From positions 1 to 47,117 of the forward strand of contig VBCH01000225.1 of NCBI GenBank assembly GCA_005884455.1: a stretch of DNA of 47,117 bases. Reading direction: 5' to 3'. This DNA is from Betaproteobacteria bacterium. GTDB lineage: Bacteria; Pseudomonadota; Gammaproteobacteria; Burkholderiales; SG8-39. Shown piece by piece: positions 19,723-28,508 of this stretch. Within the stretch, counting starts at the first letter, position 1. Every line of letters starts with the position of its first letter. Under the pieces are notes generated by a model. The model searched no databases. It was not told the DNA's origin and was given only the letters and a program-made list of their open reading frames with translations. The position numbers and the translations under genes are program-made.

Positions 19723-21114
19723 CTAGAACGCGCCGGACTGCGCGTAATTCTCGAAGCGGGTGTATTCCCCCAGGAAGGTCAGCTTGACTGTCCCGATGGG
19801 GCCGTTGCGCTGCTTGAGAATGATGATTTCTGCGACGCCCTTCTCAGGCGTGTCGGGCGTGTAGACCTCTTCGCGATAGATCGCGAGGATGAGGTCGGCG
19901 TCCTGCTCGATCGCGCCGGACTCGCGCAGGTCCGACATGATCGGGCGCTTCGGGCCGGTGCGCTGCTCGACCGCGCGCGAAAGCTGCGAGAGCGCCACCA
20001 CGGGAACCTTGAGCTCTTTGGCGAGCGACTTGAGCGAGCGCGAGATCTCGGAGATCTCGGTCGCGCGGTTCTCGCCTTCGCTGGTCGCCTGCATTAGCTG
20101 AAGGTAATCGACCACGATCAGCCCGAGTGCGCCGTACTGCCGGTGCAGCCGCCGCGCCCGCGCGCGCAGCTCGAGCGCGTTCAGCGCGCCCGATTCGTCG
20201 ACGAGGATGGGCGCGTCGTGCAGCTTCCCGACGGCGTTGGTGAGCCGGTTCCAGTCGTCGTCCGAGAGTCTCCCCGTCCGCAGCTTGTGCTGATCCAGCC
20301 GCCCGATCGATCCCAGCATGCGCATCGCAAGCTGGCTGCCCGACATTTCCATGCTGAACACCGCGACCGGAAGCTTGTTCTCCACCGCGACGTGCTCGGC
20401 CATGTTGAGCGCGAGGGCGGTCTTTCCCATCGAAGGGCGCCCGGCGATGATGATCAGGTCACCTGGCTGCAATCCCGAGGTTTCGCGATCGAGGTCGCGG
20501 TAGCCGGTCGGAATACCGGTGATGTCCGAAGGGTTGTCCTTGTGATACAGGAGGTCGATGCGTTCCATGACCTGAGTGAGCAGTGGCTGGATCTCCATGA
20601 ATCCCTGGCGCGTCCTCGCCCCGGCTTCGGCGATCTGGAAGACCTTGGACTCGGCCTCGTCGAGCAGCTGCCCGACGTCCTTGCCCATGCGGTTCAAGGC
20701 GCTGTCGGCGATCTCGGTGGAGACCTCGATCAGCTTCCGCAGGACCGCGCACTCGCGCACGATCTCGGCGTAGCGCCTCACGTTGTGCGCCGAAGGCGTG
20801 TTGCCGGCAAGAGCCGCGAGGTAGGTGATGCCGCCTGTCTTGTCCTTGTCCTCGCTCGCCTTGATCGCCTCGTCCACCGTGACCACGTCGGCCGGCTTGC
20901 CACGCTCGATCAGCCGGGAAACGTGGCGGAAGATGCGGCGGTGATCGTCCCGGTAGAAATCGCCATCGGTGACGACGTCGCCGATCTTGTCGAAGGCGCC
21001 GTTGTCGATCAGGAGGCCTCCCAGCACCGACTGCTCAGCGTCGATCGAGTGCGGCGGAACCTTGAGATTCAGCAGCTGGGAATCGGAGCTGGTTTGCGGT
21101 ATGGGCTGGGCCAT
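19723..21114 (-). CDS. dnaB: Replicative DNA helicase DnaB
   Basis: A 463-residue hexameric helicase that unwinds DNA at the replication fork. The N-terminal primase-interaction domain spans about residues 20-120 (SVLGGLLIDNGAFDKI). The RecA-like ATPase carries Walker A GRPSMGKTALALN and a DYLQLM Walker B strand, and the C-terminal arginine-finger region contains GPKRPIMSDLRESG. The length is normal. It lies downstream of the ribosomal protein operon but is separated from it by a strong terminator hairpin, so it probably has some expression of its own. Confidence 0.97.
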   Translation of the reverse strand: MAQPIPQTSSDSQLLNLKVPPHSIDAEQSVLGGLLIDNGAFDKIGDVVTDGDFYRDDHRRIFRHVSRLIERGKPADVVTVDEAIKASEDKDKTGGITYLAALAGNTPSAHNVRRYAEIVRECAVLRKLIEVSTEIADSALNRMGKDVGQLLDEAESKVFQIAEAGARTRQGFMEIQPLLTQVMERIDLLYHKDNPSDITGIPTGYRDLDRETSGLQPGDLIIIAGRPSMGKTALALNMAEHVAVENKLPVAVFSMEMSGSQLAMRMLGSIGRLDQHKLRTGRLSDDDWNRLTNAVGKLHDAPILVDESGALNALELRARARRLHRQYGALGLIVVDYLQLMQATSEGENRATEISEISRSLKSLAKELKVPVVALSQLSRAVEQRTGPKRPIMSDLRESGAIEQDADLILAIYREEVYTPDTPEKGVAEIIILKQRNGPIGTVKLTFLGEYTRFENYAQSGAF

Positions 21115-21170
21115 GAAAGCACTTGAAAACCCGTGGCGGAGACTTTACCGCGTCCGGCGAGGAAACGCAC

Positions 21171-21201
21171 AAACAAAAAGAGCCGCCAAGACGCGGCCCT
21201 T
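21171..21201 (-). terminator. Rho-independent terminator after rplI
   Basis: On the minus strand a 9-base-pair stem (one G-U pair) with a 6-base loop is formed by 21201-21193 and 21186-21178, followed by a T-rich run at 21177-21171. It lies in the gap between rplI and dnaB and should end most rpsF-priB-rpsR-rplI transcripts. Confidence 0.8.
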
Positions 21202-21225
21202 CCGTATCAACGGCTTGCGCCCGCG

Positions 21226-21684
21226 TTACTGCTGCGGGGTTTCTCCCAGCACCGATATCTTGATGTGGACAACGACGTCGGTGTGCAGCGCGACCGCGAT
21301 GGAGTGATCTCCTACCGTTTTCAACGGACCCTGAGGCAGGCGGATCATCGAGCGCTCGACCTCGAACCCTTGCCCCTTGAGCGCTTCGACGATGTCGAAA
21401 TTCGTGACCGAGCCGAACAAGTGTCCATCGACGCCTGCCTTCTGGGTGATCTGGACCATGAGACCTTCGAGCTTTACGCCTTTTTCCTGTGCCGCCGCGA
21501 GGGTTTCCGATTGAGCTTTTTCGAGCTCAACGCGTTTTTTCTCGAACTCGGCGAGGCTTTCGGGCGTCGCCCGCTTTGCCTTGCCTTGCGGCAGAAGATA
21601 GTTGCGGGCGTATCCGTCCTTCACCTTGACCACGTCGCCCAAGCCGCCGAGGTTGACGACTTTTTCCAGAAGAATGACTTGCAT
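21226..21684 (-). CDS. rplI: 50S ribosomal protein L9
   Basis: A 152-residue protein with the L9 N-terminal RNA-binding domain ([20 protein letters not shown], then [13 protein letters not shown]), the connecting helix and the C-terminal domain. It binds 23S rRNA near the L1 stalk. It is the last gene of the rpsF-priB-rpsR-rplI group, 10 bases after rpsR. Confidence 0.97.
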   Translation of the reverse strand: MQVILLEKVVNLGGLGDVVKVKDGYARNYLLPQGKAKRATPESLAEFEKKRVELEKAQSETLAAAQEKGVKLEGLMVQITQKAGVDGHLFGSVTNFDIVEALKGQGFEVERSMIRLPQGPLKTVGDHSIAVALHTDVVVHIKISVLGETPQQ

Positions 21685-21694
21685 GGCGGTTCCT

Positions 21695-22003
21695 TCAGTG
21701 CAGGTCGGTGTACGGCATCAGCGCGAGGTAGCGCGCGCGCTTGACCGCTGCCGAGAGCTGGCGCTGGTAGTGAGTGCGCGTTCCGGTGATCCGCGCCGGG
21801 ATAATCTTGCCGTTCTCACCGATGAAGTCCTTCAGAAGATCGACGTCCTTGTAGTCGATCCACTCGATCTTCTCGGCGGTGAAGCGGCAGAACTTGCGGC
21901 GCTTGAAGAGCTGTTTCGAGCCCTTCTGTTCGCGCTTGCCGTCGCGGCCCTTGCCTTTCCCTTTGCCTTTTCCGAAGCCGCCTCGACCTCTGGGTGGGGG
22001 CAT
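21695..22003 (-). CDS. rpsR: 30S ribosomal protein S18 with a Gly/Lys-rich N-terminal extension
   Basis: A 102-residue S18. The conserved core is [24 protein letters not shown] onward (in substance) to the C-terminal [13 protein letters not shown]. It binds 16S rRNA and pairs with S6 on the platform of the small subunit. The first 30 residues are an unusual basic, glycine-rich stretch with GKGKGKGKG and a PPPRGRGG opening, longer than the short tail of most S18 proteins. The gene lies 2 bases after priB. Confidence 0.95.
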   Translation of the reverse strand: MPPPRGRGGFGKGKGKGKGRDGKREQKGSKQLFKRRKFCRFTAEKIEWIDYKDVDLLKDFIGENGKIIPARITGTRTHYQRQLSAAVKRARYLALMPYTDLH

Positions 22004-22005
22004 GT

Positions 22006-22314
22006 CTAGTCTCCTTCTGCGAATTCGATCTGTGTCGCGTGCAGCAAAGGCGTCCGGCTGGAGCGGCTCCTTGCTGCAAGAAACCCGTTTACTTTCACCC
22101 TGCTTCCCAACTTCGCGGCAGCGAGGAGCTTCGCCTCGCGCTCGAACGCTACTGCAGCGATCTCAAAGCTCACCTTACGCTCGCCGCCCGCTTCCGTTTG
22201 CACAGAATCGTGCTGGAGCCTGAATTTCAGCATCGGGACGCCCGCTGGCGTATGCCGCAGCGCATCCAGCTCGATCAGGCGGCCCGCGACCGTGACCCGG
22301 TTCGCTTGCGCCAA
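22006..22314 (-). CDS. priB: Primosomal replication protein PriB
   Basis: A 102-residue single-stranded-DNA-binding OB-fold protein of the primosome, recognised by its sequence ([21 protein letters not shown] and [11 protein letters not shown]) and by its place between rpsF and rpsR. It helps PriA reload DnaB at stalled forks. The start is a TTG three bases after the rpsF stop. Confidence 0.9.
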   Translation of the reverse strand: MAQANRVTVAGRLIELDALRHTPAGVPMLKFRLQHDSVQTEAGGERKVSFEIAAVAFEREAKLLAAAKLGSRVKVNGFLAARSRSSRTPLLHATQIEFAEGD

Positions 22315-22317
22315 TGC

Positions 22318-22728
22318 TCAGGCGCTCGCCGGCTCCGCGGGCTTGGCCGCCTCACTGCGCGGTGCTTCGCCGCGCGGCGCCTCGCCCGGGCCGAGGACCG
22401 ACTTCGCCTTTTCTTCCTTCATCATCGGCGAAGGCGTCGTCCACGCGCGTTCCATTCTTATGATCAGGTGCCGCAGCACCGCGTCGTTGAACTTGAACGA
22501 GTGCTCCAGCTCACCGAGCGTCTCGGCGTCGCACTCGATATTCATGAGCACGTAGTGCGCCTTGTGCACTTTGGAGAGCGGAAAAGCGAGTTGACGGCGG
22601 CCCCAGTCCTCGAGGCGGTGAATTTTGCCGTTCTTCGAGGTCACCGTGGCGCGGTAGCGCTCGATCATCGCCGGCACCTGCTCACTTTGGTCAGGATGGA
22701 CGATGAAACACAATTCGTAATGTCGCAT
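22318..22728 (-). CDS. rpsF: 30S ribosomal protein S6
   Basis: A 136-residue S6. The ferredoxin-like core starts [18 protein letters not shown] and includes [20 protein letters not shown]. The C-terminal tail (about 110-136) is rich in Ala, Glu and Pro, as in many proteobacterial S6 proteins that are substrates for glutamate ligation by RimK. An AGGGAG ribosome site lies 5 bases before the ATG. It is the first gene of its operon and its leader contains a terminator-like hairpin. Confidence 0.96.
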   Translation of the reverse strand: MRHYELCFIVHPDQSEQVPAMIERYRATVTSKNGKIHRLEDWGRRQLAFPLSKVHKAHYVLMNIECDAETLGELEHSFKFNDAVLRHLIIRMERAWTTPSPMMKEEKAKSVLGPGEAPRGEAPRSEAAKPAEPASA

Positions 22729-22807
22729 GCAAACTCCCTATGGATGAAGCCGCCCGCTCGGTCCACCGTTGCGACGCGGTAGAAACGGGTGCGGCAGGGT
22801 TGGCGGT

Positions 22808-22838
22808 CCAAAACAAACGACCGCCGAAGCGGTCGTCG
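22808..22838 (-). terminator. UUCG-loop hairpin and T-tail in the rpsF leader, possible attenuator
   Basis: On the minus strand an 8-base perfect stem, ACGACCGC/GCGGTCGT, is closed by a TTCG tetraloop (stem-loop at 22838-22819) and followed by TTGTTTTGG. This has the form of a Rho-independent terminator pointing into rpsF about 90 bases before its ATG. The only minus-strand gene it could serve is rpsF itself, because the gene upstream runs the other way. Confidence 0.6.
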
Positions 22839-22848
22839 AAGTGATTGA

Positions 22849-22878
22849 ATTCTAACCGAATCGAGGGCCGTGGAGCAA
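22849..22878 (-). promoter_or_regulatory. Candidate rpsF promoter
   Basis: TTGCTC (22878-22873) and TAGAAT (22854-22849) on the minus strand are 18 bases apart. Transcription would begin about 7 bases later, placing the UUCG hairpin at the very 5' end of the leader. The match to consensus is moderate. Confidence 0.4.
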
Positions 22879-22993
22879 GAGCCGCGCGCGCCATCATCGC
22901 CCTGAGAGATACAGCAGGCATTCCCGCTTCGCGATATGCGAACGAAGCTATGATATCCGGCTGTTTTGCTGACTATTTCAGGAAGGACAGGTC

Positions 22994-24199
22994 ATGCGCT
23001 CGAGGATATTCACCGGTGCACTCGGCGGGTTGATCGTGGTGCTCTGCCCACCCGCGCTCTGCCAGGGCATTCCGGCCGACGATCCTGTCAGGGTCCTGGT
23101 CGGGCGGCTCGATCTGGAGAGGTACAAGGCCACGATAAAAGGCTTGACCGAGTTCGGTGATCGGCGACAAGGGACGGATCGCAATCGCGCGGCGACCGAC
23201 TGGATCGAACGCCAGCTGAAGAGCTTCGGCTGCAACACCGCTCGCATCAAGTACGACTACAACGCGCCGGAGCCGCAATTTCGACTGAAGAGCCGCGCGC
23301 CGATTCCCGTGGCCGGCGGGGAAATCCGCGCCGGCTCCGGAGGCTCGCGAATCCGCGGCATTGCGGTGCCCACGGGCGTGAACGACGATCCTGAAGCGCA
23401 ACCCGATGCGAAGCTGCGCGAGCTCAACTCGCAGCCGGCCGCTCCCGGCGCGCGCGAACAGGTGGTTTGCACGAAAATCGGCTCGACCCGGCCCGGCGAA
23501 ATGTACATCGTCGGCGCCCACATCGACGGAATAGGCTGGGGCGAGGCCGCCGACGACAACGCTTCGGGGACGGCGTTGGTCATGGAAGTGGCTCGAGTCT
23601 TGAACAGTCCGGATGTGCGGACGGAGCGATCGATCCGGTTCGCGCTCTGGAACAACGAGGAGACGGGCCTTCACGGCGCGCGCGCCTACGTTGCGCAGCG
23701 GGCGGCGCTCCAGGGGATGGAGGATCCCCCGGGATCAGGCCGCTACCCCGAACCGAGGTGGCTTGGCATGGTCCAGCATGACATGGTGCTGTTCGACCAC
23801 GGCATGCCCCGGGCCGACGGCACGCTCAGCCCGGAGCAGCGGCCCGAAGCGGACGTCAACATCGAATACCAGTCCACCGCGAAGTTCGCGGATCAGGCGA
23901 TGAAGCTGGCGTTCTTTTTCCGCGACGCCAACGAGAAATACGCGACCGATTATCCCGCCGCGGTGGGGCACCACATGACCAATACCGACTCCACGCCTTT
24001 CATGGATCTCGCTCCGGCGATCAGCGTTCGCGAAAACGAACGGGGAATGCAGATAGGAGCCGGGTGGAATCCCCATTGGCACCAGCCGACGGACCGCTAC
24101 TCCACCTATTCGGACAAGGATTTTCGGCTCGGGCTGAACGCGGCGCAGACCACGCTGGCGGCGATCGCCCAGTTGGCGGGTGCGGCGCTGAAGAAGTGA
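22994..24199 (+). CDS. Secreted M28-family zinc metallopeptidase
   Basis: A 401-residue protein with a Sec signal peptide (about 1-24, ending PPALCQG) and an M28 aminopeptidase-like catalytic domain. Zinc-ligand positions are visible: H176 in VGAHIDGIG, D187 or D188 in AADDNASGT, E222-E223 in WNNEETGLHGA, and a C-terminal HWHQPTDRYSTY histidine. These enzymes remove N-terminal residues or related amide groups in the periplasm or outside the cell. The start follows an AGGAAGG-like site in front of GTCATGCGC. It stands alone, divergent from rpsF. Confidence 0.85.
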   Translation: MRSRIFTGALGGLIVVLCPPALCQGIPADDPVRVLVGRLDLERYKATIKGLTEFGDRRQGTDRNRAATDWIERQLKSFGCNTARIKYDYNAPEPQFRLKSRAPIPVAGGEIRAGSGGSRIRGIAVPTGVNDDPEAQPDAKLRELNSQPAAPGAREQVVCTKIGSTRPGEMYIVGAHIDGIGWGEAADDNASGTALVMEVARVLNSPDVRTERSIRFALWNNEETGLHGARAYVAQRAALQGMEDPPGSGRYPEPRWLGMVQHDMVLFDHGMPRADGTLSPEQRPEADVNIEYQSTAKFADQAMKLAFFFRDANEKYATDYPAAVGHHMTNTDSTPFMDLAPAISVRENERGMQIGAGWNPHWHQPTDRYSTYSDKDFRLGLNAAQTTLAAIAQLAGAALKK

Positions 24200-24211
24200 C
24201 GGTTGGAGCTG

Positions 24212-24577
24212 ATGATTTCGCGCGCCAGATTCATGATCCGGTCGGCCGACAAGCATCTCAGAGCTCTTTCGCATCTGCGCAAGAATGAATGGAACGAGGC
24301 CCACGCGATCGTCATGGGCATGCGCGACAGGCTCGCCTTTCATATCCATGGGCTCTTGCACCGCATCGAAGGCGACCTGGCCAACGCACGATACTGGTAC
24401 GGCAGAGCCGCCGTGCCGTTCAGAAAATCGAAGAGCGCCGCGTCGGAAATCGAGGAAATCGCTGCGGCACTGGAACGCCCCGCCACCGTCACGCGGCGGC
24501 GCGCCTCCTCCGCGACTCGAACAGGCACAGACCGCTCGCGACGGAGACGTTCAGGCTCTCGACGCTCCCGCGCATAG
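24212..24577 (+). CDS. Small conserved protein of unknown function, C-terminus overlaps rlmB
   Basis: A 121-residue protein that I recognise only as a proteobacterial hypothetical family: NEWNEAHAIVMGMRDRLAFH, then IHGLLHRIEGDLANARYWYGRA. The middle looks like a short alpha-helical TPR-like hairpin. The ATG lies 12 bases after the M28 peptidase stop with GGAG close by (3 bases, tighter than usual); a TTG at 24203 is an alternative. The last 30 residues (RRRASSATR and RSRRRRSGSRRSRA) are arginine-rich and coded opposite the 3' end of rlmB, which suggests the original stop was lost. Confidence 0.6.
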   Translation: MISRARFMIRSADKHLRALSHLRKNEWNEAHAIVMGMRDRLAFHIHGLLHRIEGDLANARYWYGRAAVPFRKSKSAASEIEEIAAALERPATVTRRRASSATRTGTDRSRRRRSGSRRSRA

Positions 24578-25229
24578 GGATGCGTACAAGGAGGTCGCAG
24601 CGCTCGCGCGTGAGCCGGCGCATGCCCTCGCCTTCTGCGCCCAGCACCCAGGCGGTCCCGGCGGGCAGATCCGACTCGTAGAGCGTCTTTTCGGCGCGCT
24701 CGTCCGCACCGACGATCCAGACGTTGCGCTCCTTCAGTTCGTCGAGCGTGCGGGCGAGGTTCGTCACCATGTAGTAAGGCACGGATTCGGCCGCGCCGCT
24801 CGCCACCCTCGACACGGTCGTGCTGATCCCGGCGGCGCGGTCCTTCGGTGCGATCACCGCGTGGACGCCGGCGGCGTCCGCGACCCGCAAACAGGCCCCG
24901 AGATTATGCGGATCGGTCACGCCGTCCAGAACCAGCAGAAGGGGCGCTTCCTTCACTGAATCGAGCAGGTCCTCGAGGCTTTCCCGCGCCGGCTTTTCGA
25001 ACGCCATCGCCACCACGCCCTGGTGGCGGCCGCCGCCGTAGAAACCGTCCAGGCGCTTGGTCGGAACGCGAATGAGGGAAACGCCGGCCTTTTCTGCGGC
25101 GACCACGAGGTCTTTCGCCCGCGCGTCCTTGCGGTCTTCGTCGAGATAGATCTCCGTCACCGACCCCGCATCGGCACGCAGCCGAGCGAGTACCGCGTGG
25201 AATCCGAAAATGGCGCGAGTCGGCTTCAT
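24489..25229 (-). CDS. rlmB: 23S rRNA (guanosine-2251-2'-O)-methyltransferase
   Basis: A 246-residue SPOUT-class methyltransferase. The N-terminal substrate-binding domain starts IFGFHAVLARL. The three knot motifs are DPHNLGACLRVADAAG, GAEGEGMRRL and SVESLNVSVASG. It methylates the ribose of G2251 in the peptidyl-transferase P loop. It follows rnr after 11 bases, the usual rnr-rlmB pairing, and its 3' end overlaps the small convergent gene by 89 bases. Confidence 0.95.
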   Translation of the reverse strand: MKPTRAIFGFHAVLARLRADAGSVTEIYLDEDRKDARAKDLVVAAEKAGVSLIRVPTKRLDGFYGGGRHQGVVAMAFEKPARESLEDLLDSVKEAPLLLVLDGVTDPHNLGACLRVADAAGVHAVIAPKDRAAGISTTVSRVASGAAESVPYYMVTNLARTLDELKERNVWIVGADERAEKTLYESDLPAGTAWVLGAEGEGMRRLTRERCDLLVRIPMRGSVESLNVSVASGLCLFESRRRRAAA

Positions 25230-25240
25230 ACTGTGTTGTC

Positions 25241-27451
25241 CTAAGATCTTGCGCGCCGGCGAAGGGATCGGACGTGACGCTGGCCGCCCACGGATTCTCC
25301 CGCCGGCACAAAATCAATGCGGCTCGTCTCGAGATCCGCTCGGACGATCCTGACCTTCACCCTGTCGGCCAGACGGAACCGCTTCCGGGTGCGGTCGCCG
25401 ATCAGTTGATGACGGGCGGCGTCGAATTGGAAATAGTCCTGCCCGAGCTCGGAGATGTGCACCAGTCCCTCCACGTAGAATTCATCGAGCGCCACGAAGA
25501 TGCCGAAACTCGTCACCGCCGAGACCGAGCCCTCGAACTCCTCACCAACGCGGTCGCGCATGTAGTAGCACTTGAGCCAGGCGGCGACCTCGCGCGTGGC
25601 CTCGTCCGCGCGGCGCTCGGTCTGCGAGCAGTGGCTCCCCAGCTCCGCCCAGTTGCCGGGGTTGTAGCGCCCGCCGGCGAGAACCGCCTTGATGGCGCGA
25701 TGGATGAGGAGGTCCGGGTAGCGCCGGATCGGAGAAGTGAAGTGCGTGTAGTGCTCGTAGGCGAGCCCGAAGTGGCCGACGTTCTCCGGACTGTACTGCG
25801 CCTGCTGCAGCGAGCGCAGCAGCACCGTCTGGAGCAGCTGCACGTCCGGACGCTTGCGCACGGTCTCGAGTAGCTTCGCGTAGTGTTTGGCGGTGGGCTT
25901 CTCCCCGCCGTCGAGCGCGAGGCCGAATCCCTTGAGAAACTCGCGCAGGCTCTCCAGCTTCTCCGGAGTCGGGCCTTCGTGGACGCGGTACAGGGCCGGG
26001 TGCTTGTGCTTGGAGAGAATATCCGAGGCGCAGACGTTCGCGGCGAGCATGCACTCCTCGATGATGCGGTGGGCGTCGTTGCGCTCCACCTTCTCGATGC
26101 GCGCAAGGCGCCCCTCGCCGTCGAAGACGAACTGGGTTTCGATCGTCTCGAAATCGATCGCGCCGCGCTCCTCCCGCGCCTTGAGGAGCGCTCCGAACAG
26201 AGCCTTCAACAACTGCAAACGCGGCAGCAATCCCTTCAGCTTCTGCGCCGCCTCGCTCCGCGAGTCGGCAAGCGCCGCGGCCACCGAGGTATACGTGAGC
26301 CTCGCGCGTGAGCGCATGACCGCGGGATAGAAGCGATACGCGCCGATCTTGCCCTTCGCGCCGATCGCCATGTCACAGGCCATGCACAAGCGGTCGACTT
26401 CGGCGTTGAGCGAGCACAGGCCGTTGGAGAGCTGCTCAGGCAGCATCGGGATGACCCGGCGGGGAAAGTAAACCGAGTTGCCGCGCTCGCGCGCCGACGC
26501 GTCGAGCGCGTCGCCGTCGCGCACGTAGTGGCTCACGTCCGCGATGGCGACGACGAGCCGAAACCCTTCGCTAGTCTTTTCGCAGTATACGGCGTCGTCG
26601 AAATCCCGCGCAGTTTCGCCGTCGATGGTCACGAGCTCGAGCGATCGCAAATCCTCCCGGCCGGCGAGGTCGCCGGGGCGCGGCACGGATGGAAACTTCG
26701 CAGCGAGCGCCTCGGCCTGCGCCGAGAACTTGAACGGCAATTCGTGTTTCCTGAGCGCGATCTCGATCTCGATCCCGGGGTCGGCGGCCTCTCCCAGCAC
26801 CTCGACAACGCGGCCGATCGGCTGGGTGCGGCCGTCGGGCTGCACGGTCAATTCGGCGACGACGACCTGACCCACCCGCGCATTGCCCGCATCTTCCGGC
26901 GCGATAAGGATGGTCTGGCTGATGCGCCGTTCCGCGGGCTGAACGAAGAGGAAGCCGCGCTCACCGTGCAGGCGTCCCACCACTCGGGCGTTGACGCGTT
27001 CGATGACCTCGACGATCGTCCCTTCCTTGCGCCCGCGCCTGTCCACGCCCGACTCGCGCACCATCACGCGATCGCCGTGGAGGACCTTTCGCATCTCGTG
27101 CGGGCTGAGGTACAGATCCGCGCCTTCTTCGGCGATCACGAAGCCGTAGCCATCGGGATGGCCCTCGACGCGTCCGGTGACGACATCGAGCTTGGAGGCG
27201 ACCAGGATTGCGCCCTTGCGATTGCGCAGGATCTGGCCCTCGCGTTCCATCGCGCCCAGACGCTTCGCGAACGCGTCGCGCTCCTTCGGCTTGATCGCGA
27301 GGCGCTGCGCGAGCTCCTCGTCAGTGAGCGGCACGCCGCTTTCCGCGAGCGTTCGCAGAATGAACTCGCGGCTCGGGATCGGATGTTCGTAGCGCGACGC
27401 TTCGCGTTCGCGATGAGGGTCGGTTGCGCGTGCGATGTCGCGCTTTTTCAT
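25241..27451 (-). CDS. rnr: Ribonuclease R
   Basis: A 736-residue 3'-5' exoribonuclease of the RNB family. In order there is an N-terminal winged helix (FILRTLAESGVPLTDEELAQ), two cold-shock domains, the RNB catalytic domain with ETARDFDDAVYCE metal-binding aspartates near residue 270, and a C-terminal S1 domain (GEEFEGSVSAVTSFGIFVAL). It degrades structured RNA. I use the ATG at 27451 giving MKKRDIA; a TTG two codons earlier is possible. The start overlaps the first base of the TTGACA of the divergent tRNA promoter. Confidence 0.95.
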   Translation of the reverse strand: MKKRDIARATDPHREREASRYEHPIPSREFILRTLAESGVPLTDEELAQRLAIKPKERDAFAKRLGAMEREGQILRNRKGAILVASKLDVVTGRVEGHPDGYGFVIAEEGADLYLSPHEMRKVLHGDRVMVRESGVDRRGRKEGTIVEVIERVNARVVGRLHGERGFLFVQPAERRISQTILIAPEDAGNARVGQVVVAELTVQPDGRTQPIGRVVEVLGEAADPGIEIEIALRKHELPFKFSAQAEALAAKFPSVPRPGDLAGREDLRSLELVTIDGETARDFDDAVYCEKTSEGFRLVVAIADVSHYVRDGDALDASARERGNSVYFPRRVIPMLPEQLSNGLCSLNAEVDRLCMACDMAIGAKGKIGAYRFYPAVMRSRARLTYTSVAAALADSRSEAAQKLKGLLPRLQLLKALFGALLKAREERGAIDFETIETQFVFDGEGRLARIEKVERNDAHRIIEECMLAANVCASDILSKHKHPALYRVHEGPTPEKLESLREFLKGFGLALDGGEKPTAKHYAKLLETVRKRPDVQLLQTVLLRSLQQAQYSPENVGHFGLAYEHYTHFTSPIRRYPDLLIHRAIKAVLAGGRYNPGNWAELGSHCSQTERRADEATREVAAWLKCYYMRDRVGEEFEGSVSAVTSFGIFVALDEFYVEGLVHISELGQDYFQFDAARHQLIGDRTRKRFRLADRVKVRIVRADLETSRIDFVPAGESVGGQRHVRSLRRRARS

Positions 27452-27478
27452 TGACAAATCGGTGCTTTCCTATAGAAT
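27451..27478 (+). promoter_or_regulatory. Promoter of tRNA-Leu
   Basis: A perfect TTGACA (27451-27456) and TAGAAT (27473-27478) with 16-base spacing, followed by a GC-rich stretch typical of stringently controlled stable-RNA promoters. The tRNA begins about 35 bases after the predicted start of transcription. Confidence 0.75.
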
Positions 27479-27518
27479 CCGCGCTCGGGCTGAAGACCGG
27501 AACTGGCGCGGCCCTTTC

Positions 27519-27605
<87 letters not shown>

Positions 27606-27665
27606 GCTTCGCTCCAACAAGATTCTAACCGGTTTTCCAAAGCCCGAACCTCAAATCCGCTCGAC

Positions 27666-28496
27666 GTGCAATCCGTTTTTCGGATCTGTAAGGGCCTTCT
27701 ATTGTTGTGCCTGGGGGCGAGCTTCGCACACGCGGATCAGCTCCCCTTGTGGGAGGCCGGCGCAGGATTCGGGGTTGCGACTCTTCCTCACTATCGCGGC
27801 TCGGATCAATCCAAGACCTGGGCGCTCCCGGTGCCTTATGTGGTCTACCGGGGAGCGTCCCTCAAAGTCGACGACGACCGCAGGCTGCGCGGCCTGTTCG
27901 GCGACAGGGTCGAAGTCGAGCTCAGCCTGAGCGGCTCCCCACCCGCCAAAGACAACGACGCGCGGCGCGGAATGCCCGATCTCGACGCCACGCTGGAATT
28001 GGGTCCCTCGCTCAACATCACCCTATTTCGATCCGAGAGCAGAAATGAAAAACTGGAATTGCGACTGCCGGTGCGCACCGTCTTCTCCTCCGATTTCTCC
28101 CACGTGAAGCAAACCGGCTGGGTTTTTCAGCCGAACCTGAGCCTGGATTTCAAGAACGTCCTGGGAAACCGCGGATGGAAGCTAGGCCTGCAGGGGAGCG
28201 TGATCTACACGGACCGGCGCTACAACCAGTATTTCTACGCAGTCGATCCGGTGTTCGTCACCGCGGACCGGCCCGCCTTCAGCCCGAGCGGCGGCTACGG
28301 TGGACTGAACTTCCTCGCGGCGGTCAGCAAGCGCTCCCCCGGTTTCTGGGTCGGCGGCTTTGCGAAATGGGACAGCGTCAGCGGCGCGGTATTCGCCGAC
28401 AGCCCGCTGGTGAGGGCGAGAAGTAATTTCAGCGGAGGCTTTGCCGTCGCCTGGATTTTTCATGCTTCGACCGCCAAAGTCGAGGCGGAGAACTAG
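27666..28496 (+). CDS. MipA/OmpV-family outer-membrane protein
   Basis: A 276-residue protein. The frame is open across the tRNA; I take the GTG at 27666 because it gives a normal signal peptide (ICKGLLLLCLGASFAHA, cleavage before DQLPLW). No clear ribosome site precedes it. The mature part opens with WEAGAGFGVATLPHYRGSDQ, the MipA/OmpV signature, and continues as alternating barrel strands (YVVYRGASLKV, LELRLPVRTVFSSD, GLQGSVIYTDRRYNQYFY) to a final FAVAWIFH strand. Family members are outer-membrane barrels with scaffold or porin roles; the ligand is unknown. The tail after the last strand (ASTAKVEAEN) is slightly unusual. Confidence 0.75.
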   Translation: MQSVFRICKGLLLLCLGASFAHADQLPLWEAGAGFGVATLPHYRGSDQSKTWALPVPYVVYRGASLKVDDDRRLRGLFGDRVEVELSLSGSPPAKDNDARRGMPDLDATLELGPSLNITLFRSESRNEKLELRLPVRTVFSSDFSHVKQTGWVFQPNLSLDFKNVLGNRGWKLGLQGSVIYTDRRYNQYFYAVDPVFVTADRPAFSPSGGYGGLNFLAAVSKRSPGFWVGGFAKWDSVSGAVFADSPLVRARSNFSGGFAVAWIFHASTAKVEAEN

Positions 28497-28508
28497 CTGC
28501 AGGCGGAT

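Noticed and set aside
22758-22773. Short hairpin in the rpsF leader as a definite S6:S18-binding motif
   Set aside because: The stem is only 4 base pairs and I could not confirm the conserved internal-loop bases by eye, so it is mentioned only as a possibility.
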